DNA of 64,000 bases from assembly GCF_003234085.1 (NCBI RefSeq), contig NZ_QKSD01000017.1, forward strand, positions 1 through 64,000, read 5' to 3'. Under the pieces are notes generated by a model. The model did not search any database, was not told the origin of the DNA, and was given only the letters and a program-made list of their open reading frames with translations. The DNA is from Curtobacterium sp. MCPF17_052 (lineage in GTDB: Bacteria > Actinomycetota > Actinomycetes > Actinomycetales > Microbacteriaceae). Every line of letters begins with the position of its first letter. The stretch's first letter is position 1. Shown here one piece after another: positions 56,610 to 64,000 of this stretch. The translations under genes were made by a program, and so were the position numbers.

Positions 56610-58009
56610 GCGGCACTAACCTGTCCTCCGTGACGAACACCTGGCCACTGGCGCGCGGCTCCGTGCCCGAACGAGAGGCCTTCGCCCTCGCCGCCACGGT
56701 CCTGCTGACGCTGTCCGCCGGCGACGCCGTCCCGAACACGATCACGTGGTGGGGTGCCGCGGCGGTCTGGGCGCTCGAGGGCGCCTGGGGCGTCAGCGTC
56801 GTGGTCCGTGCCCGCCCACCGCTGTCCCGCACGCCCCGGGCGCTCTGGCTCTTCCTCGCCTGGTGCCTGGTCTCGGTGCTCTGGTCGCACTGGCGGCCGG
56901 CGACGCTGGCGAGCACCGTGGCCCAGGTGCTGTGCGCCCTGGTCGCCTTCGCGATCGCCTCGACCCTGACCTGGCGTCGGATCCTCGACGCGATGAGCCT
57001 GGCGTTCCGGTGGGTCCTCGGGCTGTCCCTGCTCTTCGAGGCCGTCGTCGCCGTCGTCGTCCGGCACCCGATCGCTCCGATCTGGACCGACTACGGCGAC
57101 CGGGACGTCCCGGACGCGTTCTACTTCTCGCGCGCCGAGCTCTTCACCGGCGGACGGATCCAGGGGCTGCCGGGGAACGCGAACCTCCTGGCGATGGTGG
57201 CCCTGCTCGCCGCGATCGTCGTCGCCGTCCAGCTCGCCGAGGGCCGGATGCGCCGGATGCGGGCGATCGGGTGGCTCGTCGTCGCCGTGCTGGTGACCGC
57301 TCTGACCCGTTCGAGCACGGTGCTCGTGGCCGCCCTGGTCGTGCTGGTGGTCCTGGCCCTCGCGCTGTGGATGCGCCGGGTCCCGACCGAACGCCGCGCG
57401 CCCCGGTACGGGGCGATCGCGCTCGGCCTGGTGGTCGTGGTGGTCGGCACCGTCCTCGCGAAGGACACGCTGGTCGCCGTGCTGGGCCGGTCCTCGGACC
57501 TGACGGGTCGCGGGACGATCTGGACGGCCGTCTGGGGGCTCATCGAGCAGCACCCGGTGCTCGGCTTCGGCTGGATCGGCTACTGGTGGCCGGACATCCC
57601 GCTGCTGGCACAGCTCGCACCCCGCAACGGCGTGACCTACCTGCAGGCGCACGACGCCGCGCTCGACGTCTGGATGCAGACCGGCATCGTCGGCCTCGTC
57701 CTCTTCGCGGTCTACGTCGTGACGACGCTCAGCCGCTCCTGGGCGGGTGCCACCCGCGTGGGATTCGGCCCCGACCTCGCCCCGCGCCCCTTCGACGCGG
57801 TCGGGCTGTTCCCGCTGCTCGTCGTCGTGGCACTCCTGGTGCAGGCGATCGCCGAGTCGCGGCTGCTCTACCAGGGGAACTGGGTGCTCTTCGCACTGCT
57901 CGCGATCAAGTCGCGGATCGTCCTGGTCACCGAGGAACCACCGTCGGTCGGCGACGGTCCACGGACCCCGATCGCGAAGCGCGCGTTCCGGTGGGCGGCG
58001 AACCCCTGA
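56606..58009 (+). CDS. O-antigen ligase / polymerase-like membrane protein (first copy)
   Basis: 467 residues, about 10-12 membrane helices. Wzy_C/O-antigen ligase pattern: a loop with RIQGLPGNANLLAM (near 183) and the large C-terminal loop with GRGTIWTAVWGLIEQHPVLGFGWIGYW (about 298-324). Joins or polymerises lipid-linked oligosaccharides outside the membrane. The GTG at 56606 overlaps the acyltransferase stop; a second in-frame GTG at 56630 has TAACCT seven bases before it, so an internal leaderless start may coexist or be the true one. Confidence 0.83.
   Translation: MSGTNLSSVTNTWPLARGSVPEREAFALAATVLLTLSAGDAVPNTITWWGAAAVWALEGAWGVSVVVRARPPLSRTPRALWLFLAWCLVSVLWSHWRPATLASTVAQVLCALVAFAIASTLTWRRILDAMSLAFRWVLGLSLLFEAVVAVVVRHPIAPIWTDYGDRDVPDAFYFSRAELFTGGRIQGLPGNANLLAMVALLAAIVVAVQLAEGRMRRMRAIGWLVVAVLVTALTRSSTVLVAALVVLVVLALALWMRRVPTERRAPRYGAIALGLVVVVVGTVLAKDTLVAVLGRSSDLTGRGTIWTAVWGLIEQHPVLGFGWIGYWWPDIPLLAQLAPRNGVTYLQAHDAALDVWMQTGIVGLVLFAVYVVTTLSRSWAGATRVGFGPDLAPRPFDAVGLFPLLVVVALLVQAIAESRLLYQGNWVLFALLAIKSRIVLVTEEPPSVGDGPRTPIAKRAFRWAANP
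56617..56622 (+). promoter_or_regulatory. Possible internal -10 hexamer for the ligase-like gene
   Basis: TAACCT, seven bases, in-frame GTG at 56630, matching the leaderless spacing seen elsewhere in the window. Confidence 0.35.
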
Positions 58010-58029
58010 CGAGCTGAGGCCTCCGGACG

Positions 58030-59448
58030 TCAGCCGTCGCGGAGGACGAGCGTGCACGGGACCGCGGCGCCCCACGGCTGGGTGCGGATGTCGAGGACGG
58101 CCGTCGGGTCCGCCCGGCAGGTCGCGACCGCGTCCCGGAACTGCGGCTGCCACTCCGGGCCGGTGCTCCGCTGGGCGCTCCCAGGGGCGTTCACCACCCA
58201 CGTCGTCACCAGGACCGCGACCACGCCCCAGCCGACGGCCGCCCCGACGAGGTGGGCCGCGCCTCCTGGCCGGGAGGCCCGCACCGCCACCCGACGACCG
58301 CTCCCGCCGGGCGTGACCACCCGGTCGACGAGGACCGCGGCGGCGACCACGACCGCGGCCGTGAGGAGCATCCCGGCTGCGGCCCCGTACCGGGAGGGCG
58401 TCGCGGTGAGGAGTGCCGCCGGGGCGACCTGCGACCACCGGCCGTCGGCCGACCGGTTCGCGAGGAGGGCCGCCGTCCAGACCACGGCGGCACCGAGGGC
58501 GAGGGCGAGGGCGACGACCGCGGTGCGCCCGCGGCCGGTGCGCAGCGCGACGCCGCAGCCGAGGAGGACGACGACGACGACCAGCACGGACGGCACGGCG
58601 AGCACCCACCAGCCGTGGTCGACGACGGCCCCCGCCACGGCTCCCAGGTCGGCGTCCCAGAGGCCACCGACCGTCTGCAACAGCCACCCGGCGACGACGT
58701 CGGACGCGGCCGGGTGCCCGGGGGCGGAGGCGCGGGGGGTCGTGAAGGCGGTGACGACCTGCGCGGTCGCGGCCGCGACGGCCGCGACCGTCACGGGCAG
58801 CGCCAGGAAGCGTCTGCCGCCGCGGGGGCCCGGCACCGATGCCGACGCCGGTGCCGGCAGCCAGGCGAGCACGAGCAGCGGGAGGAACAGGACCGCCTGC
58901 GCCTCGGTCGCGAGCACCAGGACCGTGACGACGCCGAGGGCTCCGGCCCCCCACCACGTCCGGCTCCGGTGGGCCAGTACCCACGGTGCGAGGAACAGCG
59001 CGAAGGTGTGCAGGTTCGCCGCGTTGCCGGAGACCTCCCACGGCGCCGTCGGCAGGGCCACCGGGACCACGGCGAGCACGAGCCGGAGCGGCCACGACGG
59101 CACGACGTCCCGCGCCAGGACGAACACCGCCGCGCACACCGCACCGGCCAGCAGGCAGGACGTCGCCGAGACGACGAGGGCGTAGTCGGCGACCGGGAAC
59201 AGCAGCGCGAGGTCCACGACGAGCCGCGGCACGAGGTGCAGGTAGCCCGCGTAGGGGTGGAAGAGGCTCGCCACCGGCCCGAGGGCCAGGTGCTCACGGA
59301 GGAACAGCCCGCCGTCCTCGGCCCACACGGTGCCGCGGGCGACCGGACCGAGGCGGACCCACGCGCTCACGGCGGCGAGCACGCCCACGAGCACCACGGC
59401 CGACACCGCGGCGAGTGCCGACCTCCAGCCCCGCGCCGCGTGTCCCAT
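58030..59448 (-). CDS. Polytopic membrane protein, GT-C-like
   Basis: 472 residues, about 11-12 membrane helices. Not assigned to a named family; the first loop carries TVWAEDGGLFLREHLALGPVASLFHPYAGYLHLVPRL-type acidic and aromatic residues, similar in placement to the first loop of GT-C glycosyltransferases, which use lipid-linked sugar donors. Ends in a soluble segment (TCRADPTAVLDIRTQPWGAAVPC) with two cysteines that could form a disulfide outside. ATG at 59448, TACCGT eight bases before. Convergent with the ligase-like gene. Confidence 0.75.
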   Translation of the reverse strand: MGHAARGWRSALAAVSAVVLVGVLAAVSAWVRLGPVARGTVWAEDGGLFLREHLALGPVASLFHPYAGYLHLVPRLVVDLALLFPVADYALVVSATSCLLAGAVCAAVFVLARDVVPSWPLRLVLAVVPVALPTAPWEVSGNAANLHTFALFLAPWVLAHRSRTWWGAGALGVVTVLVLATEAQAVLFLPLLVLAWLPAPASASVPGPRGGRRFLALPVTVAAVAAATAQVVTAFTTPRASAPGHPAASDVVAGWLLQTVGGLWDADLGAVAGAVVDHGWWVLAVPSVLVVVVVLLGCGVALRTGRGRTAVVALALALGAAVVWTAALLANRSADGRWSQVAPAALLTATPSRYGAAAGMLLTAAVVVAAAVLVDRVVTPGGSGRRVAVRASRPGGAAHLVGAAVGWGVVAVLVTTWVVNAPGSAQRSTGPEWQPQFRDAVATCRADPTAVLDIRTQPWGAAVPCTLVLRDG

Positions 59449-59542
59449 CGGCCTCGACGGTAGTGCGGAGACCGACGATCCGCGATATCGACGCTCCGGG
59501 ATGGCGTCGGACGCCCCCAGCGGGGTGCGTCATCATGGACGG

Positions 59543-60844
59543 ATGACGGATGCCCGGACGACGCGACTCGTGCTCGCGCGCCGGTACCTGTCCGCATGGA
59601 TCGGGTTCTCGGCCGGTGGACGGTTCAGCCAGGCGCTCGCGACCGCGATCGTCCTCTTCGCCTTCGGCGAGCCGACCGTGCGGGTGCTCGTGGGGACCGC
59701 CGGCACCTGGGCCGTCCTCGTCACGCTCGTCGTCCTGGCCGGCCTCAGCCTGCTCGGGCAGCGCTACCGGATCGAGTGGCACGGCGTCCTGCCGCTGTCA
59801 CTGCTCGCGTTCGTCGGGTACTGCGGGCTCAGCGTGCTCTGGAGCGAGTACTCCTGGGTCGCGCTCCGCGGGTTCGCCGAGACGCTCGGCTTCGTCGGGC
59901 TCGGGCTCTACCTGGCGCTCGGCCGGGATCTCGTGCAGGTCATCCGGGCGTGCGGTGACGCCTTCCGGATCCTGCTCGTCGTCGCGCTCGCGCTGGAGGT
60001 CCTCTCCGGCCTGGTCCTCGACGTCCCGTTCCCCGCGTTCGGGATCCACGGCGACATCGCGTACGGCGGCCCGATCCAGGGCATCGGCGGGACGCGCAAC
60101 GTGATGGGCTTCATCGCCGCCACGGCACTCGTCACCTTCGTGGTCGAGTACCTCACACGCTCCGTCCCGCACTGGCGAGCCATCGGCTCCACCGCCCTGG
60201 CGGTCATCACGCTCATGCTCGTGCAGTCACCGATCACCGGGCTCGCGATGATCGCGCTCACGGTCGCCGCGCTGGCGATGTGGTCGCTCCGGCACGCGAG
60301 GCCGGCGTCCCGCCCGGTCGTCAACACGGTCCTCGGGGTGTTCGTGCTCGCGATCGGCACCGTCCTGGTGGTCGCGCGGAACCGGGTCCTGCCCGAGATC
60401 GGGGCCGCCGGCGGCACCTCGACGCGGCTGGCGCTCTGGTCGCAGATCCGCGACTTCATCGAGCAGCACCCGGTGCAGGGCTGGGGCTGGGTCGGGTCCT
60501 GGCCGAGCGAACCCGTCGTCCCGTACGTCACCTTCGTCGACCCGTCCGGCGTCCGCTTCACCTCGGGTCTCGACGTCGTCGTCGACGCCTGGCTGCAGGT
60601 CGGGCTGGCCGGCATGCTGCTGCTGGTGGCCGCGGCGCTGCTCGCGTTCGCCCGCTCCTGGGTCACCGCGACGACCTACCCCGGCGTGGCCTACGTCTGG
60701 CCGGCCGCCGTGCTCGTGCTGCTCGGCGTCACGAGCGTGGCCGAGAGCACGCTCCTGCACGGCGCCGGTCTGATGGTGTTCGTGACCGTGCTCGTCGTCT
60801 CGGCACGCCGTCGGTCCTGGCGTCGCCGGCTCCTGCACGCCTGA
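59543..60844 (+). CDS. O-antigen ligase / polymerase-like membrane protein (second copy)
   Basis: 433 residues, about 10-11 helices. Same architecture as the 56606 protein: IQGIGGTRNVMGFIA in the middle and the catalytic-type loop STRLALWSQIRDFIEQHPVQGWGWVGSWP (about 298-322). The shared IEQHPVxGxGWxG motif indicates paralogs. Start ATG at 59543, without a clear Shine-Dalgarno; CATCAT ends six bases before it. Divergent from the GT-C-like gene. Confidence 0.82.
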   Translation: MTDARTTRLVLARRYLSAWIGFSAGGRFSQALATAIVLFAFGEPTVRVLVGTAGTWAVLVTLVVLAGLSLLGQRYRIEWHGVLPLSLLAFVGYCGLSVLWSEYSWVALRGFAETLGFVGLGLYLALGRDLVQVIRACGDAFRILLVVALALEVLSGLVLDVPFPAFGIHGDIAYGGPIQGIGGTRNVMGFIAATALVTFVVEYLTRSVPHWRAIGSTALAVITLMLVQSPITGLAMIALTVAALAMWSLRHARPASRPVVNTVLGVFVLAIGTVLVVARNRVLPEIGAAGGTSTRLALWSQIRDFIEQHPVQGWGWVGSWPSEPVVPYVTFVDPSGVRFTSGLDVVVDAWLQVGLAGMLLLVAAALLAFARSWVTATTYPGVAYVWPAAVLVLLGVTSVAESTLLHGAGLMVFVTVLVVSARRRSWRRRLLHA

Positions 60845-60916
60845 ACTGCGGAACGGGCAGAGCGGGGACTGCGGCGGTCGGACCGCGGGGCGGTCGAGCA
60901 GCGCGGCAGGTCTCCG

Positions 60917-61678
60917 TCAGGCGCGTCGCGCCCGCGGGCGGAACCGGCGCTGCAGGCCCCACTGGGTGGTGCGGAGCATCGCCTCGACGACGATGGCCTG
61001 GCTCATCTTCGACACCCCGTGGACGCGGTCGCGGAACCGGATCGGGACCTCGACGATCGCGCCGCCGAGGTCGTGCACGCGCAGCGTCATGTCGACCTGG
61101 AAGCAGTAGCCCTTCGAGTCGATCTCGTCGAGCGCCATCCGGGCGATCACGTCCGCGCGGTACACACGGAAGCCGGCGGTGATGTCGTGCACGTCGAGCC
61201 GGAGCATGATCCGGGCGTAGGCGTTGCCGCCGCGGCTCAGCAGCTCGCGGTGCTTCGGCCAGTCGACCACCGACCCGCCGGTCGTCCAGCGGGACCCGAT
61301 CGCCAGCATGACGTCGTCGGCCGGGTCCGCGTCGGCGACCGCCGCGATGAGCGCGGGCAGGCGGTCCGCGGGGTGGGACCCGTCGGCGTCCATCTCGACC
61401 AGCAGCTCGTACCCGCGCTCGAGTCCCCACCGGAACCCGGCGACGTAGGCCGTCCCGAGGCCGAGCTTGCCGGACCGTCGGAGCAGGTACACCCGGTCGT
61501 CGTCGGCCGCGCGGCTCGCCACGAGGTCACCGGTGCCGTCCGGGCTGCCGTCGTCCACGACGAGCACGTGCGCCTCGGGGACGACACCGAGCACCCGGTC
61601 GAGGATGTCGGCGACGTTCTCGGCCTCGTTGTAGGTGGGGACGATGACGAGGGTGCGCGGGATCTGGAGGTCAGCCAT
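60917..61678 (-). CDS. ppm1: Polyprenol monophosphomannose synthase
   Basis: 253 residues, GT2 dolichol-phosphate-mannose-synthase type. VIVPTYNEAENV (11-22), DDGSPDG (42-48), the DxD metal site EMDADGSHP (95-103), and RWTTGGSVVDW with GFRVYR as the acceptor-loop pattern. Moves mannose from GDP-mannose to polyprenyl phosphate, feeding lipomannan and protein mannosylation. No transmembrane part. Start ATG at 61678 as in relatives; the same frame stays open 78 codons further upstream. Confidence 0.93.
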   Translation of the reverse strand: MADLQIPRTLVIVPTYNEAENVADILDRVLGVVPEAHVLVVDDGSPDGTGDLVASRAADDDRVYLLRRSGKLGLGTAYVAGFRWGLERGYELLVEMDADGSHPADRLPALIAAVADADPADDVMLAIGSRWTTGGSVVDWPKHRELLSRGGNAYARIMLRLDVHDITAGFRVYRADVIARMALDEIDSKGYCFQVDMTLRVHDLGGAIVEVPIRFRDRVHGVSKMSQAIVVEAMLRTTQWGLQRRFRPRARRA

Positions 61679-62044
61679 GGTTCTCTCTGCGGTGTCGTAC
61701 GGGCACGGGCGCGTCGGCGTCCCCTGCCGGGAAGGCGTCGCTCCGGATGGTGGAGCAGTCGGGGGTCGCGTCACCAGCGCCGCGCCCTCGTCCTGGAGCA
61801 CGTCGCACACGGCGGCCGACAGCCGGACCAGGGCCACCCCGGCCGCGATCGCACCGGCCAGGACCGGCAGCGCAGCGCCGGGATGGTCCGCGCGACGGTC
61901 GTGGGAGCGCACCTCGGGCGGCCGTCGGTGTGGTCACCGTCACGGGCTCGCCGGTCGGGCCAGCGGCGACGGGGATCATCCGGACATGATGCCGGACGGG
62001 GACCCGGGTGAGCGAATCCGCAGGGTACCGCGTGTCGGCGGGAC
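61679..62044. other. 366-bp spacer without a supported gene
   Basis: Lies between the ppm synthase start and the end of the DUF2142-like gene. Frames in both directions are open but have no ribosome site or recognisable protein. The ppm frame runs back across 61912-61679 and includes a hydrophobic run (PVLAGAIAAGVALVRL), which could be a lost membrane segment or chance. Weak repeats include CCGGACATGATGCCGG near 61980. Confidence 0.5.
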
Positions 62045-63736
62045 TCAGGACCACAGAGCGGTCGTCCGCCGCTGCGTGGTGCCGTCTCCGGCGACCGGCC
62101 GGGAGGCCGTGGCCGGCCCCGTCTCGGAGGTCGCGTCCGTCGGCTCGGCGTCCTCGACGGACCGGGAGCGGCCGTGGGCCCCGTGCCCGTCCGAGTCCCC
62201 CTGGACGTCAGGTCCGTCGAGCGTGGTGCGTGCCTCCGGCGACCGGAGTGTCGCGAGCGTCACGGCCACGGCCACGGCCAGCAGGAAGAGTGCGACCACC
62301 GCGACCAGCCCGAACCCGACGGGGCCGAGCGGGGTCTGGCCGGCCAACAGCCGGAGCCCGAGCGTCGTCACCTTGAGGTGGAAGCCCTCGTAGTAGCCAC
62401 GGTAGGCGACCGACCAGCCGTAGACGGTCATCAGCGCCGCCACCACGACGACGGTCCGACCGAGTCGGCGGCGGTCGTCCTCGTTCCGGACGAAACGGCG
62501 CCAGGCGATCGCGCTGAGCACCGCGAGGACGCCGACGAGGACGAAGTAGTAACGGCCCTGGATGCCGCCGATCGTCGTCGTCCGGAGGTAGGTCGACCAG
62601 TTGTTCTGCAGCCCGGCGGCGAGCGTGAAGAGCGGCAGGAGGGCGAGCAGCCAGGCCGTCCGGCGAGCGCCGCTCCGGAAGCCCCACACCAGCACCACCC
62701 CGATGGCGACGACGCTGAGGGCTGCGATGACGATCGGGCTGGAGGGGTACTGCAACAGGCCGTACTGCCCCCAGAACGAGTTCGTCACCCGGTTCCACTC
62801 GGTGTTCACGAAACCACCGACGTCGGGGCCCTCCCCCGGAGCGAACTGCTCGGTGCGGATGGACTGCGGCAGGCCGGCGGGCTGCAGGGTGTGGAAGACC
62901 AACACGTTGCGCACCCACCACCACGAGGTGGCCAGCACCGGCACGACGAGCACGACGGCTCCGCGGAGCCACCGGCTGCGCCCCTGCCCAGCGATGACGA
63001 CCGCCACCACGGCGAACGGCACGAGGGGCAGCGCCGTCGCCTTGAACGACACGGCTGCGGAGGCCGCGACCGCGAGCGCCACGAGGGTGACCCAGCCGCG
63101 GTCCCCCGTCACGATCCGGCAGACCAACCAGACGACCACCGCGCCGAGGATGATCACCGGGGTGTCGTTCGTGGCTGACGTCCCGATGAACCCGACCTGC
63201 GGGATGAGGAACAGCGACGCCGCGGCGACGAGTGCCGTGCGGGGCGAGCGGGTCACGCGCCGGACGGCGGCCCAGACGACCAGCGGCAGGGTGCCGAGGA
63301 CGGCGACGTTCATGAGCCGCATCGCGTAGAGGTCGAGGTCCCAGCGGAGGTGCATGTACCCGATGAGGTGCAGCACACCGGCGGCCATGGCGTACCAGGT
63401 CGGCGGGTGCTGGGTCATCTGGTTCGTCGCGCCGTTGCCCGGCGCCGAGGCCAGGAGCGCCTCGAGCGTCGGCCGGTCGACCTGCAGGAAGCCGAGCCCC
63501 TCGGCCTGGCCGGCGCGGGTGGCGGAGAGCAGCTTCAGGTGCGTCGGGTCGGGCCACCCCTGACCCATCGCGAGCTGCACGGCGGCGTCCCAGTGCGCGA
63601 TCTCGTCCGGCGACCCGAACAGCGGCTGGAGGGACGCCCAGAGCACCAGGACCGCGACGAACGCCAGGACGATCGCGGTGATGGACAGTCGTTCACGTCG
63701 GGACGACCGCACAGCGGTCCCAGGTTCGGTAGGCAT
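62045..63736 (-). CDS. DUF2142-like polytopic membrane protein
   Basis: 563 residues. About 12 helices after a basic start (SSRRERLS). The first extracytoplasmic loop has GSPDEIAHWDAAVQLAMGQGW, the conserved DExxHW pattern of DUF2142, a GT-C-like family linked to polysaccharide assembly. Ends in a charged soluble tail of about 75 residues (SPEARTTLDGPDV, DGHGAHGRSRS). ATG at 63736 with TACAGT seven bases before it; a GTG three codons earlier would lie inside that hexamer and cannot be used by this transcript. Confidence 0.85.
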   Translation of the reverse strand: MPTEPGTAVRSSRRERLSITAIVLAFVAVLVLWASLQPLFGSPDEIAHWDAAVQLAMGQGWPDPTHLKLLSATRAGQAEGLGFLQVDRPTLEALLASAPGNGATNQMTQHPPTWYAMAAGVLHLIGYMHLRWDLDLYAMRLMNVAVLGTLPLVVWAAVRRVTRSPRTALVAAASLFLIPQVGFIGTSATNDTPVIILGAVVVWLVCRIVTGDRGWVTLVALAVAASAAVSFKATALPLVPFAVVAVVIAGQGRSRWLRGAVVLVVPVLATSWWWVRNVLVFHTLQPAGLPQSIRTEQFAPGEGPDVGGFVNTEWNRVTNSFWGQYGLLQYPSSPIVIAALSVVAIGVVLVWGFRSGARRTAWLLALLPLFTLAAGLQNNWSTYLRTTTIGGIQGRYYFVLVGVLAVLSAIAWRRFVRNEDDRRRLGRTVVVVAALMTVYGWSVAYRGYYEGFHLKVTTLGLRLLAGQTPLGPVGFGLVAVVALFLLAVAVAVTLATLRSPEARTTLDGPDVQGDSDGHGAHGRSRSVEDAEPTDATSETGPATASRPVAGDGTTQRRTTALWS

Positions 63737-63743
63737 CCCCGCC

Positions 63744-63749
63744 ACTGTA
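63744..63749 (-). promoter_or_regulatory. -10 hexamer for leaderless DUF2142-like gene
   Basis: TACAGT, seven bases, ATG at 63736. It fixes the start at 63736. Confidence 0.55.
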
Positions 63750-63761
63750 GGAGATCCGCAG

Positions 63762-64000
63762 CTACTGCACCGTCACCGACTTGCACCCGAGTGCCGTGTC
63801 GGACGCACCGCCGGGGTCGACCGCGGTGACGCAGACCTGTGAGACGCCCGTCGGCGCTGCGACCTTCGCGGCGTACCCCGCCTTCGCACCGGCTGCCGGG
63901 TACACCTTCTGGACGTCAGGACGCGCGGCGCCCGTCTTCGCAGCGGTGGTGGCCTTGCCGACGGTGACCCGGAGCGCGATCGGAGCGGCACCGGTGTCGG
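63762..64000 (-). CDS. 3' end of a secreted, Ig-like-domain protein (partial)
   Basis: The minus-strand frame ends at TAG (63764-63762) and is open to the right edge: 79 codons. It reads APIALRVTVGKATTAAK, VYPAAGAKAGY, GVSQVCVTAVDPGG and ends ALGCKSVTVQ. The two cysteines in VCVTAVD...LGCK and the beta-rich pattern are those of a small C-terminal domain common in exported actinobacterial hydrolases and adhesins (G-x-QVCV-x-A-N/D...LGCKTVTV). The catalytic part, if any, is outside the window. Stop is 26 bp from the DUF2142-like start. Confidence 0.8.
   Translation of the reverse strand, partial: DTGAAPIALRVTVGKATTAAKTGAARPDVQKVYPAAGAKAGYAAKVAAPTGVSQVCVTAVDPGGASDTALGCKSVTVQ

Noticed and set aside
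56081..59137. Minus-strand frame of 1018 codons opposite the ligase-like gene
   Set aside because: Composition is that of a shadow; crosses two real genes.

Overview
The window is about 64 kb of very GC-rich DNA (roughly 70% by eye) packed with genes on both strands. It looks like a chromosomal segment of an actinobacterium, most likely family Microbacteriaceae and possibly Curtobacterium (genus is inference from protein style and the 16S leader, not proven). Supporting signs are two WhiB proteins, MtrA-MtrB-LpqB, PdtaS, polyprenol-phosphate-mannose synthase, a SecA without a zinc tail, and many leaderless transcripts. I see no prophage, insertion sequence, integrase, CRISPR array or plasmid origin; the window reads as core chromosome plus an envelope-glycan island at the right end.

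Layout. 1-456: leader and promoter of an rRNA operon running left off the window. 457-12486: branched-chain amino acid and serine biosynthesis on the minus strand (serA-leuB-ilvE-FAH hydrolase; ilvD-ilvB-ilvN-ilvC), interrupted by mtlD with two small membrane-protein genes. 12593-16107: trehalose synthesis (otsA-otsB) and divergent corA. 16154-25231: assorted transport and housekeeping genes (ArsB/NhaD-type carrier, MscS channel, asparagine-type permease, YigZ, tRNA-Lys, BCP peroxiredoxin) and an XRE / ImmA-IrrE metallopeptidase / membrane protein operon. 25497-51914: a regulatory and envelope block whose gene content and order resemble M. tuberculosis Rv3219 to Rv3260: whiB1, pdtaS, Rv3235-like, secA, hpf, comF, lpqB-mtrB-mtrA, a MoxR/DUF58/DUF4129/DUF4350/SpoIIM/RDD cluster, ahcY, DUF3499, an Rv3259-like protein, a DUF5719 gene, a large glycosyltransferase and whiB2. 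52142-64000: nucleotide-sugar and glycan genes (galE, manA, OafA-type acyltransferase, two O-antigen-ligase-like proteins, ppm synthase, large polytopic membrane proteins) and the 3' end of a secreted protein at the right edge.

How it works together. The left third feeds amino acid and compatible-solute metabolism. The middle couples cell-cycle and envelope signalling (MtrAB-LpqB, WhiB1, WhiB2, PdtaS) with protein export (SecA) and ribosome hibernation (HPF). The right end makes activated sugars (UDP-galactose, mannose phosphate, polyprenyl-phosphate-mannose) and the membrane enzymes that would use them to build or decorate surface polysaccharide.

The clearest non-coding theme is start-site architecture. 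Fifteen start codons, mostly of genes heading transcription units, lie exactly 6 or 7 bases after a TANNNT hexamer with no Shine-Dalgarno, as expected for leaderless mRNAs, whereas genes inside operons usually carry GGAGG-type sites or 4-base ATGA/GTGA overlaps. Other signals are a near-identical pair of long palindromes at two convergent gene ends, tandem repeats in convergent spacers, and a near-consensus whiB2 promoter laid over a 14-base direct repeat. I did not find a clearly new biological system; the best candidates for undescribed function are the XRE/ImmA/membrane operon and the MoxR cluster.
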